This document shows positions 1 to 5,159 of a DNA stretch of 5,159 nucleotides, piece by piece. The stretch's first letter is position 1, and every line of letters starts with the position of its first letter. The stretch covers positions 1 to 5,159 of the forward strand of contig JAKJDB010000239.1 in assembly GCA_022706175.1 (NCBI GenBank). The letters are read 5' to 3'. This DNA is from Candidatus Zhuqueibacterota bacterium (GTDB lineage: Bacteria > KSB1 > UBA2214). The notes beneath the pieces were generated by a model. The model made no database searches, was not told the origin of the DNA, and saw only the letters and a program-made list of their open reading frames with translations. Both the position numbers and the translations under genes were made by a program.

Positions 1-85
1 AGACCATCTCTTTTTGGTCGTCGTCGATGACCACGAGTTTGGTGCTCTGGGTAGAGCTGTCGATGCCGGCGAACAGGTTCGCCAT
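1..85 (-). CDS. FGGY-family sugar kinase, probably xylulokinase (N-terminal 28 codons only)
   Basis: Only the first 28 codons are inside the window; the gene continues past the left edge. The peptide begins MANLFAGIDSSTQSTK and continues LVVIDDD. GIDxSTxSxK followed by a hydrophobic strand is the phosphate-1 loop that opens the ATPase fold of FGGY carbohydrate kinases, and the SSTQS version is most typical of xylulokinases (D-xylulose + ATP to D-xylulose 5-phosphate, feeding the pentose phosphate pathway in the cytoplasm). The start is well supported: AGGAGG at 95-90 lies four bases before the ATG at 85. It sits 62 bases downstream of the small minus-strand gene at 148-321 and is probably cotranscribed with it, with a hairpin between them. 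With so little sequence, glycerol kinase or another FGGY sugar kinase cannot be excluded, so no gene symbol is given. Confidence 0.75.
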   Translation of the reverse strand, partial: MANLFAGIDSSTQSTKLVVIDDDQKEMV

Positions 86-105
86 GTCTCCTCCTGTCCA
101 AGGTG

Positions 106-141
106 CGGATCCGGCAAGGGCCGGGGTTTATGCCGGATCCG
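106..141 (-). other. Perfect 11-bp inverted repeat (hairpin) between the small gene and the kinase
   Basis: CGGATCCGGCA at 106-116 is exactly complementary to TGCCGGATCCG at 131-141, enclosing a 14-base loop. It begins seven bases after the stop of the minus-strand small gene and ends ten bases before the kinase ribosome-binding site. No T-run follows the stem on either strand, so it does not look like an intrinsic terminator. A role as an mRNA-stabilising or processing hairpin that sets unequal expression of the two genes is inference; a protein-binding site is also possible. Confidence 0.6.
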
Positions 142-147
142 GTTTAA

Positions 148-321
148 TCATTTGCTGATGGCTTTTTTAATTTTTTGCGCTGTTTTCGGGCCGTAATAGT
201 TGCAGGGCCCCTTTTTGGCATCCGGAGTGATGCCGAGGTCCTTGATGGCCTTCTTCACCAGGTTTTCTGAAACGGCCCATTCTTTGGCCAGTTTCGCAGC
301 GGTCAACAGTTCCTCTGCCAT
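148..321 (-). CDS. Small conserved-looking helix-turn-helix-like protein, 57 aa, function unknown
   Basis: This encodes 57 residues starting MAEELLTAAKLAKEW and ending KKAISK. Residues 5-31 (LLTAAKLAKEWAVSEN, then LVKKAIKDLGI) have the pattern of a short helix-turn-helix: a helix, a turn around A16-V17-S18, then a recognition-like helix rich in lysine. A second half, with DAKKGPCNYYGP at residues 34-45, leads to a basic C-terminal helix. It resembles small stand-alone MerR/excisionase-like or IF2-N-terminus-like HTH proteins, and its one cysteine is C40. The start is firm: AGGAGG at 333-328 is six bases before the ATG, and the codon usage looks real. It has no signal peptide or membrane segment, so it is cytoplasmic. 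It lies upstream of the sugar-kinase gene on the same strand, so a regulatory role for that operon is possible but unproven. Confidence 0.75.
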   Translation of the reverse strand: MAEELLTAAKLAKEWAVSENLVKKAIKDLGITPDAKKGPCNYYGPKTAQKIKKAISK

Positions 322-508
322 GATGATCCTCCTTTGATCTGGCGTCCTGAAAAAGATAAGGTTTTTTTATTAGAAAGCAATGAAAATGTCTAAGGCCTTG
401 GCGGCGGGTCCGGGTGGCGGTCCTGTTTAGTGCCTAGGCATTGAGTATCGACGCGGCGGTGCGCTGAAAGGGATTCATTTTCTTGCTGGCTTTTAATGCG
501 AACGGCAA

Positions 509-547
509 TTTTCATTTTGGTTTTCACGCTTAAAATGTGTATTTTTG
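509..547 (+). promoter_or_regulatory. Candidate promoter(s) for ackA
   Basis: Two overlapping possibilities lie 54-92 bases upstream of the ackA start. A sigma-70-like reading is TTTTCA at 509-514, a 16-base spacer, and TAAAAT at 531-536 (four and five matches to consensus). A Bacteroidota-like reading is TTTG at 516-519, a 20-base spacer, and TATTTTTG at 540-547, which fits TAnnTTTG exactly. The region is AT-rich, so chance matches are expected. The second reading would suit a T9SS-bearing organism if it uses the Bacteroidota type of primary sigma factor. A transcription start has not been shown. Confidence 0.3.
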
Positions 548-586
548 AATCACCTTTTCTGAATCATCTTTCATCTATCAGCGCTT

Positions 587-591
587 AGGAG
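587..591 (+). promoter_or_regulatory. Ribosome-binding site that fixes the ackA start
   Basis: AGGAG ends nine bases before the ATG at 601 but directly abuts the in-frame ATG at 592, leaving no spacing for that one. It therefore selects 601 as the start, which also gives the family-typical N-terminus MKVLVLNCGSSS. Confidence 0.8.
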
Positions 592-600
592 ATGTGTTGC

Positions 601-1794
601 ATGAAAGTTCTTGTTCTCAACTGCGGAAGCTCCTCGATCAAATTTCAGCTCATTGAAATGGATACCGAAGAGGTGCTGGCGAAAGGGCAGACTGAAAAAA
701 TCGGTTCTCAGGAAGCGATCTTTACCTACAAGCCCAAGGGCAAAGAAAAAATCGTTCGCACTCAACCCATCGTATCCCATGACGTCGCCATTGAGGTGGT
801 GTTGCGATCGCTCATGGATCCGAGCGAAGGGGTGCTCAAGTCCAAGACCGAGATAGGCGGCATCGGCCACCGGCTGGTGCACGGCGGGGAGGAATTTGTC
901 GATTCGGTACTCATCGACGAGGAGGTGAAGGCGGGTGTGCGCCGCTGCATCCAGTTTGCGCCGTTGCACAATCCGCACAACCTGCGCGGTGTGGAAGCCT
1001 GTGAACAGCTGTTGCCCGGCATCCCCCAGGTCGGTGTTTTCGATACGGCGTTTCATCACACTCTTCCGCCGCAGGCTTACATCTATGCGCTGCCGATGAA
1101 ATTTTATCGTGAACACAAGATCCGGCGTTATGGCTTTCACGGCACCTCGCATGCGTATGTGGCGCGCAAGGCCGCCGAATACGTCGGCAAGCCGGTTGAA
1201 TCCCTGAAGATCATCACCTGCCATCTGGGCAACGGCGCCAGCATCACGGCGGTGGACGGCGGCCATTCGGTGGAGACGAGCATGGGCTTTACGCCGCTGG
1301 AGGGGTTGATCATGGGCACGCGCTGCGGCGACATCGATCCGGCGCTGATCCCGCACATCGCTGATCTGGAGAAACTGACGTTGGCGCAAGTGGATGCGCT
1401 GCTCAATAAAAAGAGCGGCATGCTGGGCCTGACCGAAAAGACCAATGATTTCCGCGAGATCGAGGAGGCGGCTGAAGCAGGCGATCAGCAGTCGATCCTG
1501 GCGTTGGAGACTTTTTGTCATCGGTTGAAGAAATACATCGGCGCTTATACGGCGGTGCTGGGGGGATTGGACATTCTGGTGTTTACTGCCGGCATCGGCG
1601 AGCATTCCCCCCTGGTGCGTGCGGCCAGTGTGAAGAACCTGGAGTATCTGGGCATCAGCGTCGATGAGGTGAAGAACCAGGCCAACGCGTTTGATATCGG
1701 CACCGGCCGGGTTAAAGTGCTGGTGATCCCGACCAATGAAGAACTGGCGATTGCGCGCGATACCTTGAGGATTTTAAAGGAGCATGTAAGCTAG
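601..1794 (+). CDS. ackA: Acetate kinase
   Basis: A complete 397-residue cytoplasmic enzyme that interconverts acetate + ATP and acetyl-phosphate + ADP. In fermentation it makes ATP and excretes acetate. It belongs to the ASKHA fold. The N-terminal signature VLVLNCGSSSIKF is at residues 3-15. Residues expected for catalysis and binding are all present and fall almost exactly at the numbering of the Methanosarcina enzyme: N7, R91 (in GHRLVHGG), D148 (in VFDTAFH), H180 (in YGFHGTSH), R241 (in GTRCGDIDP) and E380 (in IPTNEELAIARDT). The phosphate-binding HLGNGAS is at 208-214 and the adenosine-binding FTAGIGEHSP at 328-337. Length matches the usual ~400 residues. The start at 601 is preferred over the in-frame ATG at 592 because of the ribosome-binding site spacing. 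No phosphotransacetylase gene lies next to it, and no clear terminator follows the stop. Confidence 0.97.
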   Translation: MKVLVLNCGSSSIKFQLIEMDTEEVLAKGQTEKIGSQEAIFTYKPKGKEKIVRTQPIVSHDVAIEVVLRSLMDPSEGVLKSKTEIGGIGHRLVHGGEEFVDSVLIDEEVKAGVRRCIQFAPLHNPHNLRGVEACEQLLPGIPQVGVFDTAFHHTLPPQAYIYALPMKFYREHKIRRYGFHGTSHAYVARKAAEYVGKPVESLKIITCHLGNGASITAVDGGHSVETSMGFTPLEGLIMGTRCGDIDPALIPHIADLEKLTLAQVDALLNKKSGMLGLTEKTNDFREIEEAAEAGDQQSILALETFCHRLKKYIGAYTAVLGGLDILVFTAGIGEHSPLVRAASVKNLEYLGISVDEVKNQANAFDIGTGRVKVLVIPTNEELAIARDTLRILKEHVS

Positions 1795-1806
1795 TCGGTT
1801 TTTATT

Positions 1807-1874
1807 CTGTCATCGCGAGCGAAGGCACCATTCCGGTCAAGTCCACACATCTTCGTTGAAGCGAAGTAATCCCC
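1807..1874. repeat. Degenerate, split copy of a 'GTCATTGCGAGCGAAG'-type dispersed repeat
   Basis: CTGTCATCGCGAGCGAAGG at 1807-1825 and GAAGCGAAGTAATCCCC at 1858-1874 resemble the two ends of the dispersed bacterial repeat of the form TGTCATTGCGAGCGAAGCGA followed by AGCAATCTC, here separated by about 32 bases of unrelated sequence. The second part also forms a small hairpin, CTTCG (1851-1855) with CGAAG (1862-1866). A further stretch, CTCGTGGCGAT at 1900-1910, reads inversely like the first part (ATCGC...GAG). The likeness is recalled from general knowledge of such repeats, not checked against this genome. It lies between ackA and the GIY-YIG gene in 175 bases with no other recognisable content. 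Confidence 0.45.
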
Positions 1875-1957
1875 ATTCAAAGGGCACTATTTAAAATCCC
1901 TCGTGGCGATTTTGTCTCTTGTTTATTTTACATAATAGTTTTTTTTATCCATACGTT

Positions 1958-1962
1958 GGGAG
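1958..1962 (+). promoter_or_regulatory. Ribosome-binding site that fixes the GIY-YIG start
   Basis: GGGAG lies seven bases before the ATG at 1970. It makes that ATG the likely start rather than the in-frame TTG at 1919, whose 17 extra residues have no similarity to the domain. Confidence 0.65.
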
Positions 1963-1969
1963 ACCAACA

Positions 1970-2257
1970 ATGGAAAAGTACTATTATGTCTATATTATGA
2001 CCAACCAGTATAACACTGTGCTTTACACCGGGGTAACCAACAGCCTGGTTAAGCGAGTGTATCAGCACAAAAATAAAATAAACAAAGGATTTACTCAAAG
2101 GTACAATGTGGACAAGCTGGTTTATTTTGAAGTATTTCAAGATATCTATGCAGCTATTCATCGCGAGAAGCAGATAAAAGCTGGGTCGCGACAGAAAAAG
2201 ATCGACTTGGTCTGCTCCATGAATCTGAATCGGAATGATCTGTCAGCAGATTTTTAA
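1970..2257 (+). CDS. Single-domain GIY-YIG endonuclease-family protein (YhbQ/UPF0213-like size)
   Basis: This encodes 95 residues consisting of one GIY-YIG nuclease domain. The two signature strands are YYVYIM (5-10, the 'GIY' part) and LYTGVTN (18-24, the 'YIG' part). They are followed by R29 and H33 (in VKRVYQHK) and by E66 in HREKQIK, the residue expected to bind the catalytic metal. GSRQKKIDLV at 72-81 is the usual basic segment near the end. Proteins of this size are widespread, often multi-copy, and of uncertain role; DNA cleavage is inferred from the family. The end, MNLNRNDLSADF, differs from the common form NPxWxDL in this subgroup: P is replaced by L and W by R. The gene is clearly AT-richer than its neighbours (23 G/C in the 60 bases from 1981, against 39 in the 60 bases from 1201 in ackA), suggesting separate origin. 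A repeat remnant lies upstream and a strong terminator downstream. Confidence 0.85.
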   Translation: MEKYYYVYIMTNQYNTVLYTGVTNSLVKRVYQHKNKINKGFTQRYNVDKLVYFEVFQDIYAAIHREKQIKAGSRQKKIDLVCSMNLNRNDLSADF

Positions 2258-2292
2258 TGGGCCTTATTTCTACTGCAGGCAAAAAGTATGAC

Positions 2293-2332
2293 AAAGCCCC
2301 TGTTTCAACCAACTGAAACAGGGGCTTTTTTT
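2293..2332 (+). terminator. Rho-independent terminator after the GIY-YIG gene
   Basis: A perfect 15-bp stem (2293-2307 with 2314-2328; core GCCCCTGTTTCA) closes a six-base loop, ACCAAC, and is followed by seven T's at 2326-2332. It ends plus-strand transcription 36 bases after the GIY-YIG stop and may serve ackA too, since no other terminator is visible after it. On the minus strand the stem is followed only by CTTTGTC, so it would be a weaker terminator for the converging secreted-protein operon. Confidence 0.93.
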
Positions 2333-2400
2333 CGGATCGTCACCATCCCCGCACAGGTTTTACCCTTGCGGTTCCCGCCGCTCCGTTCTTACGGACGGGC

Positions 2401-2466
2401 TTATTTCGTCAAAATCATCTTTTGCGTTTGCGAAAAATCATCCGTCTTGAGCCGATACAGGTACAC
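2401..2466 (-). pseudogene. Out-of-frame remnant: original end of the T9SS sorting domain
   Basis: Read from 2466 down to the TAA at 2401, this frame encodes VYLYRLKTDDFSQTQKMILT followed by K and stop. That is the standard last beta-strands and basic end of a T9SS type A C-terminal sorting domain (the common form is GVYxYRL...F..tkKMxLxK). It begins exactly where the upstream secreted protein loses similarity to that domain after WDGK. It is therefore the original C-terminus, now disconnected by a deletion. It has no start codon or ribosome-binding site of its own. Confidence 0.85.
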
Positions 2467-4223
2467 TTACCGTCCCAAATCGCGCGATACACGCCGGCCG
2501 CCTGTCGGCCATGCATCAGCACGGCCACCTGCTGTCCCAACGCGTTGAACACCGTCAGCTCCACCTGACTGTCGCGAGGCAGTTGATAATGAATAGCCGT
2601 GGAGGTGTTGAACGGATTGGGATAATTCTGCATCAATTGAAAGGTCTCGGGTTGGGCGGCCTGCAACTGGCGTTCGACCTTGGTGGTTCCCGCGGATCTG
2701 CTGACGATGATATTGTCGAGTAGAACCTGATCCTTGGCCGAGGCGCTGCTCGGGCTGAGCAGGCCGAAGAGGGTAAAAGTGCCGTTGACCCTGGGCTGCG
2801 GATCCTGCCCCTCCAGCAGCCAGGCTTCCGGCTCATCCGCCATTTCGCCTTCCCAGATTTTAGCCTTGATCTCTCCGTCTTTCAGATAATACTTGACCCA
2901 GTACGGCACATCCAGGGTGAATGAAAAAGCGCCCTGGGCAAAGACGCTGTAGCCGGTGGGATTGAGAATGGCCAGGTCGCCGGCATATTTGCCCAGCATG
3001 ACCGCGCCCTGCAGTGGACTGATAAACAGCGCATAGCCGGGCGATTCAGTGGGATCCGAGTCCAGGCTGTCGCTGTCGAACTCGAGGCGGGTGGTGCAAA
3101 GGAAGAAAGAGCTGGTGATCTTTTTAAAGTTCACCTGAAAGGTGATCACCTGATTCGGATCGCTGTAGTCGTCCTTTTTGATCGCGTCTTTGGTCGCCTG
3201 AGTCGGTTTGTTGTTGGCGTCGAACAGAATGGCCGGAACGCCGTTGGTTTCAGCCAGAACCGCGCCCAGCATGCCGCCGTAGCTGCCGGTTTGCAGCAGC
3301 AGGCCGCCGTCCTGTTGCTGCACGATGGCGCCGGACAGGCCGTCGCGTTCATCATAATAATTCCAGCCGACATTTTCCCGCGCCGGCACGTCGCTGTCGC
3401 TAAAGGTGTCCCGCCACAGCTCATCACCCTCTTTAAAGACGTGAATGTTGTCGATCACCAGCTGGTCTTTGGCCGAGGCGTTGCTGGGATTGAGCAGGCC
3501 GAACAGAGTGAAATGACCCTCGACCCGCGGATCCGGATCCGTGCCCTCCATGAGCCATTCTGCCGGTTCGTCGGTCATCTCGCCTTCCCAAACTTTGGCC
3601 TTCATGTCGCCTTCATTCAGGTACAGCCGGATCCAATAGTTGACATCCAGGGCAAAGCTAAAACCGCCCTGCGCCAGGGCGGTCCACCCGGTTGGGTTAA
3701 GGATGGCCAGATCGCCCTGGTATTTGCCCAGCATCATCGTGCTCTGCAAGGGGCTGATGAACAGCGCATAGCCGGGCGATTCCGTGGGATCAGAATCGAG
3801 GCTGTCGCTGTCAAAGGTCATACGGGTGGAGAGGACGAAAAAAGATCCGGTAATCTTTTTGAAATTAATCTGAAATACGATAGACTGATTCGGATAGCTG
3901 TAATAATCTTTTTTGATGGCGTTTTTGGTCGAGTCGGTCAGTTTGCCGGTATCCGTATACTTGATCTCCGGCAGGCCGTTGGTTTCTGCCAGCACAACGC
4001 CGAGCATGCCGCCATAGCTGCCGGTTTGCATGAACAGGGCGCCTTCGCGCTGTTCCACAATCGCCCCGGACAATCCGTCCGCCTCGCTGTAGTATTGCCA
4101 GCCCACCTGTTTTTGCAGTTTGACATCGTCATCGTCAAACGCGTCATACCACAGCAGCTGCCCCTGGCCAAAGGCCAGCATAGGGATGAGCAGGATGATG
4201 AAACACAGTAGCCGTTGTCGCAT
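2415..4223 (-). CDS. Secreted two-repeat protein with a disrupted T9SS sorting domain
   Basis: The current frame gives 602 residues. Residues 1-19 form a Sec signal peptide (basic MRQR, hydrophobic core, likely cut after LAFG). Two tandem repeats follow, about 23-267 and 268-512, aligned without a gap at an offset of exactly 245 residues. Each starts with LW.D.F.D.D, has VGW.YY, TGSYGGMLG, a D/S-rich stretch near 137-148 / 382-393, LAILNPTG, WEGEM and finally DNI.V. The pattern of short strands with W..F..D at the start and DNI.V at the end suggests a concanavalin-A/LamG-like jelly roll, possibly carbohydrate-binding; this is inference. Residues 533-586 (NYPNPFN to IWDGK) are the start of a T9SS type A sorting domain, but residues 587-602 are an unrelated basic tail caused by a frameshifting deletion. 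Start: AGGAGG at 4237-4232, eight bases before ATG. It is 24 bases downstream of a PorV/PorQ-type gene and is surely in its operon. Substrate and exact role are unknown. Confidence 0.88.
   Translation of the reverse strand: MRQRLLCFIILLIPMLAFGQGQLLWYDAFDDDDVKLQKQVGWQYYSEADGLSGAIVEQREGALFMQTGSYGGMLGVVLAETNGLPEIKYTDTGKLTDSTKNAIKKDYYSYPNQSIVFQINFKKITGSFFVLSTRMTFDSDSLDSDPTESPGYALFISPLQSTMMLGKYQGDLAILNPTGWTALAQGGFSFALDVNYWIRLYLNEGDMKAKVWEGEMTDEPAEWLMEGTDPDPRVEGHFTLFGLLNPSNASAKDQLVIDNIHVFKEGDELWRDTFSDSDVPARENVGWNYYDERDGLSGAIVQQQDGGLLLQTGSYGGMLGAVLAETNGVPAILFDANNKPTQATKDAIKKDDYSDPNQVITFQVNFKKITSSFFLCTTRLEFDSDSLDSDPTESPGYALFISPLQGAVMLGKYAGDLAILNPTGYSVFAQGAFSFTLDVPYWVKYYLKDGEIKAKIWEGEMADEPEAWLLEGQDPQPRVNGTFTLFGLLSPSSASAKDQVLLDNIIVSRSAGTTKVERQLQAAQPETFQLMQNYPNPFNTSTAIHYQLPRDSQVELTVFNALGQQVAVLMHGRQAAGVYRAIWDGKCTCIGSRRMIFRKRKR
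2688..4157 (-). repeat. Tandem in-gene duplication, period 735 bp (245 codons)
   Basis: Copy 1 is about 4157-3423 and copy 2 about 3422-2688. Matching landmarks all keep the same 245-residue offset: VGW.YY (40/285), TGSYGGMLG (67/312), AIKKD (102/347), a run of 19 identical residues (137/382), LAILNPTG (172/417) and DNI (258/503). DNA identity is patchy, with many synonymous differences even inside identical protein stretches, so the duplication is not recent. The absence of any indel between copies points to constraint on repeat length. Confidence 0.92.
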
Positions 4224-4247
4224 GGATGGTTCCTCCTGTTTGTTGGG

Positions 4248-5159
4248 TTAGAATGAAAAGGTGATGGAAAAACGGTGAATATCTTCGAAATAATCGGCGC
4301 TGCCATAGGCATAATCGAAAGAACCCTGCAGGCCGGATACATTGAATTCAGTGCCCACTCCGGCGGTCAGGGATTCAACCTCATGATTGAATTTATAGCC
4401 GGCGCGCAGGCAGTATTTTTTCAGGTAGCTGAACTCGGCGCCGAGGTGGACCCGTTCGGTATGATCGTTGGGATGCAGGGCATCCAACGAGACGAGCAGT
4501 CCTAGTGATTTATCGCTTTCCATGAATAGATCGGTCACATCCATCGCCAGCCCCATGCGCAGCACCATCGGCGTCTGAAATTCTTCATTCCAATACTTCA
4601 TGTCGCGGGAAAAATTCTGCATGGCCATGGCAAAGGTCAGGCTTTTCCAGCCCACGTTGTAATAGGTGCCGATGTCCAGCCCCCAATCGTTGAGCTTCCA
4701 GTCCTTTTCATTGCGCGTACGGATCTTTTCGCCGGTCTCCGGGTCCTCATATTCGCTGACCACATAGGATGCACGGCCCAATCGTTCATGCAGCCGTTTG
4801 ACCTTGACGCCGAGGCTGAACTTGTCGTTGATGCGGCGGGCATAGGCCAAACCGATCGCATAATCCTCCACGCCGATGTCCCCGGTCAGGACAAAACCGC
4901 GATAGTCCACGGACTTGTCCACCACGCGGGTGCCGATGATCTCTCCATAGTCCATATAGGTGATGTCCAGGGCAAAGGTCCCCCAATTGCCAAAGGAGGC
5001 GGCCAGGGCTGTGCCATAGACTTTGGTGTCAATCAACCAATCCACCTGATTCACCGCCAGGGAGAAACGTTCAATATCCGCCAGGACCGCCGGATTGTGC
5101 CAGAGCCCGTTGATGCCGCGGGTGATGGCCGTGCCGGCGTCGCCCATGGCGGTTTCGCG
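4248..5159 (-). CDS. PorV/PorQ-family outer-membrane beta-barrel protein (5' partial)
   Basis: 303 residues are visible and the frame stays open through the right edge (RETA precedes the first visible Met at 5147), so the signal peptide and true start lie outside. The segment AMGDAGTAITRGINGLWHNP is the family hallmark (AMGxAGTA...WNPA) of PorV/PorQ-type proteins, and the rest alternates hydrophobic and polar residues as in transmembrane beta-strands (for example FALDITYMDYGEI, AIGLAYARRI, HLGAEFSYL, RAGYKF). The chain ends FSITFSF, an aromatic C-terminus typical of outer-membrane barrels recognised by the BAM machinery. Total size would be a little over 300 residues, normal for the family. 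PorV shuttles T9SS cargo to the surface attachment complex; many paralogues have unknown roles. It is followed after 24 bases by a T9SS-type cargo gene, which suggests a dedicated partner. Whether this is true PorV or a paralogue cannot be told; no symbol is given. Confidence 0.85.
   Translation of the reverse strand, partial: RETAMGDAGTAITRGINGLWHNPAVLADIERFSLAVNQVDWLIDTKVYGTALAASFGNWGTFALDITYMDYGEIIGTRVVDKSVDYRGFVLTGDIGVEDYAIGLAYARRINDKFSLGVKVKRLHERLGRASYVVSEYEDPETGEKIRTRNEKDWKLNDWGLDIGTYYNVGWKSLTFAMAMQNFSRDMKYWNEEFQTPMVLRMGLAMDVTDLFMESDKSLGLLVSLDALHPNDHTERVHLGAEFSYLKKYCLRAGYKFNHEVESLTAGVGTEFNVSGLQGSFDYAYGSADYFEDIHRFSITFSF

Noticed and set aside
380..430. Possible 16-codon plus-strand mini-gene (MKMSKALAAGPGGGPV)
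   Set aside because: It has no convincing ribosome-binding site, and a short low-complexity peptide in a divergent promoter region is likely chance.
592..600. Earlier ATG for ackA at 592
   Set aside because: The AGGAG motif abuts it with no spacing and the extra residues MCC are not family-like; 601 fits both criteria.
571..1605. Long open frame of 344 codons on the minus strand across ackA
   Set aside because: It lies antisense to a fully conserved acetate kinase and its translation has no domain pattern; it is an artefact of GC-rich codon usage.
1919..1969. N-terminal extension of the GIY-YIG protein from a TTG at 1919
   Set aside because: It adds 17 residues outside the domain, while the ATG at 1970 has a well-placed GGGAG before it.
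2341..2400. Small inverted pairs (such as TCCGT/ACGGA at 2381-2394) as a minus-strand terminator
   Set aside because: Stems are only four to five base pairs and no T-run follows in the minus direction.
2288..2548. 86-codon plus-strand frame starting at the terminator
   Set aside because: Its beginning is the terminator hairpin itself and its remainder is antisense to the end of the secreted-protein gene.
3528..3541. 14-bp palindrome CGGATCCGGATCCG
   Set aside because: It lies inside coding sequence for a D-P-D-P-R stretch present in the repeat; codon choice explains it. Its likeness to the 106-141 stem is probably coincidental.
3291..4211. Long open frame of 306 codons on the plus strand across the secreted-protein gene
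   Set aside because: It is antisense to a protein with a signal peptide and clear internal repeats, and has no ribosome-binding site or recognisable domain.
1..5159. CRISPR arrays, tRNA or rRNA genes, transposase or phage genes
   Set aside because: No regularly spaced repeats, no tRNA cloverleaf or rRNA-like stretch and no transposase or integrase motifs were seen on either strand.

Overview
This 5.2-kb stretch looks like chromosomal DNA of a Gram-negative bacterium that uses the type IX secretion system (T9SS). The support is a secreted protein with an NYPNPFN-type C-terminal sorting domain and a PorV/PorQ-type outer-membrane barrel directly upstream of it. Such pairs are found in Bacteroidota/Ignavibacteria and in related groups such as Calditrichota, KSB1 and other FCB-type lineages. 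I cannot place the organism more precisely. Coding DNA is moderately GC-rich, except for one AT-rich gene in the middle.

Layout. (1) Positions 1-321, minus strand: a 57-residue helix-turn-helix-like small protein is followed, after a strong hairpin, by the first 28 codons of an FGGY sugar kinase (probably xylulokinase) that runs off the left edge. (2) 322-600: a divergent intergenic region carrying the promoters of the small-protein operon and of ackA. (3) 601-1794, plus strand: a complete acetate kinase with all known catalytic residues; no pta gene is visible beside it. (4) 1795-1969: non-coding DNA with a split, degenerate copy of a 'TGTCATTGCGAGCGAAG...'-type dispersed repeat. (5) 1970-2257, plus strand: a small AT-rich GIY-YIG endonuclease-domain protein. 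(6) 2293-2332: a near-ideal intrinsic terminator. (7) 2401-5159, minus strand, converging on the terminator: a PorV/PorQ-family barrel (5' end outside the window) and, 24 bases downstream, a secreted protein built from two gapless 245-residue repeats plus a T9SS sorting domain.

Most notable points. The T9SS sorting domain of the secreted protein is broken. An out-of-frame deletion removes the loop between 'WDGK' and 'VYLYRL', so the present frame ends in an unrelated basic tail, while the original 21-residue end survives in another frame down to 2401. The AT-rich GIY-YIG gene with the repeat remnant just upstream could be a repeat-associated nuclease unit. Metabolically, acetate kinase (ATP from acetyl-phosphate) and the sugar kinase fit a saccharolytic, acetate-forming lifestyle, but the window does not show them co-regulated.
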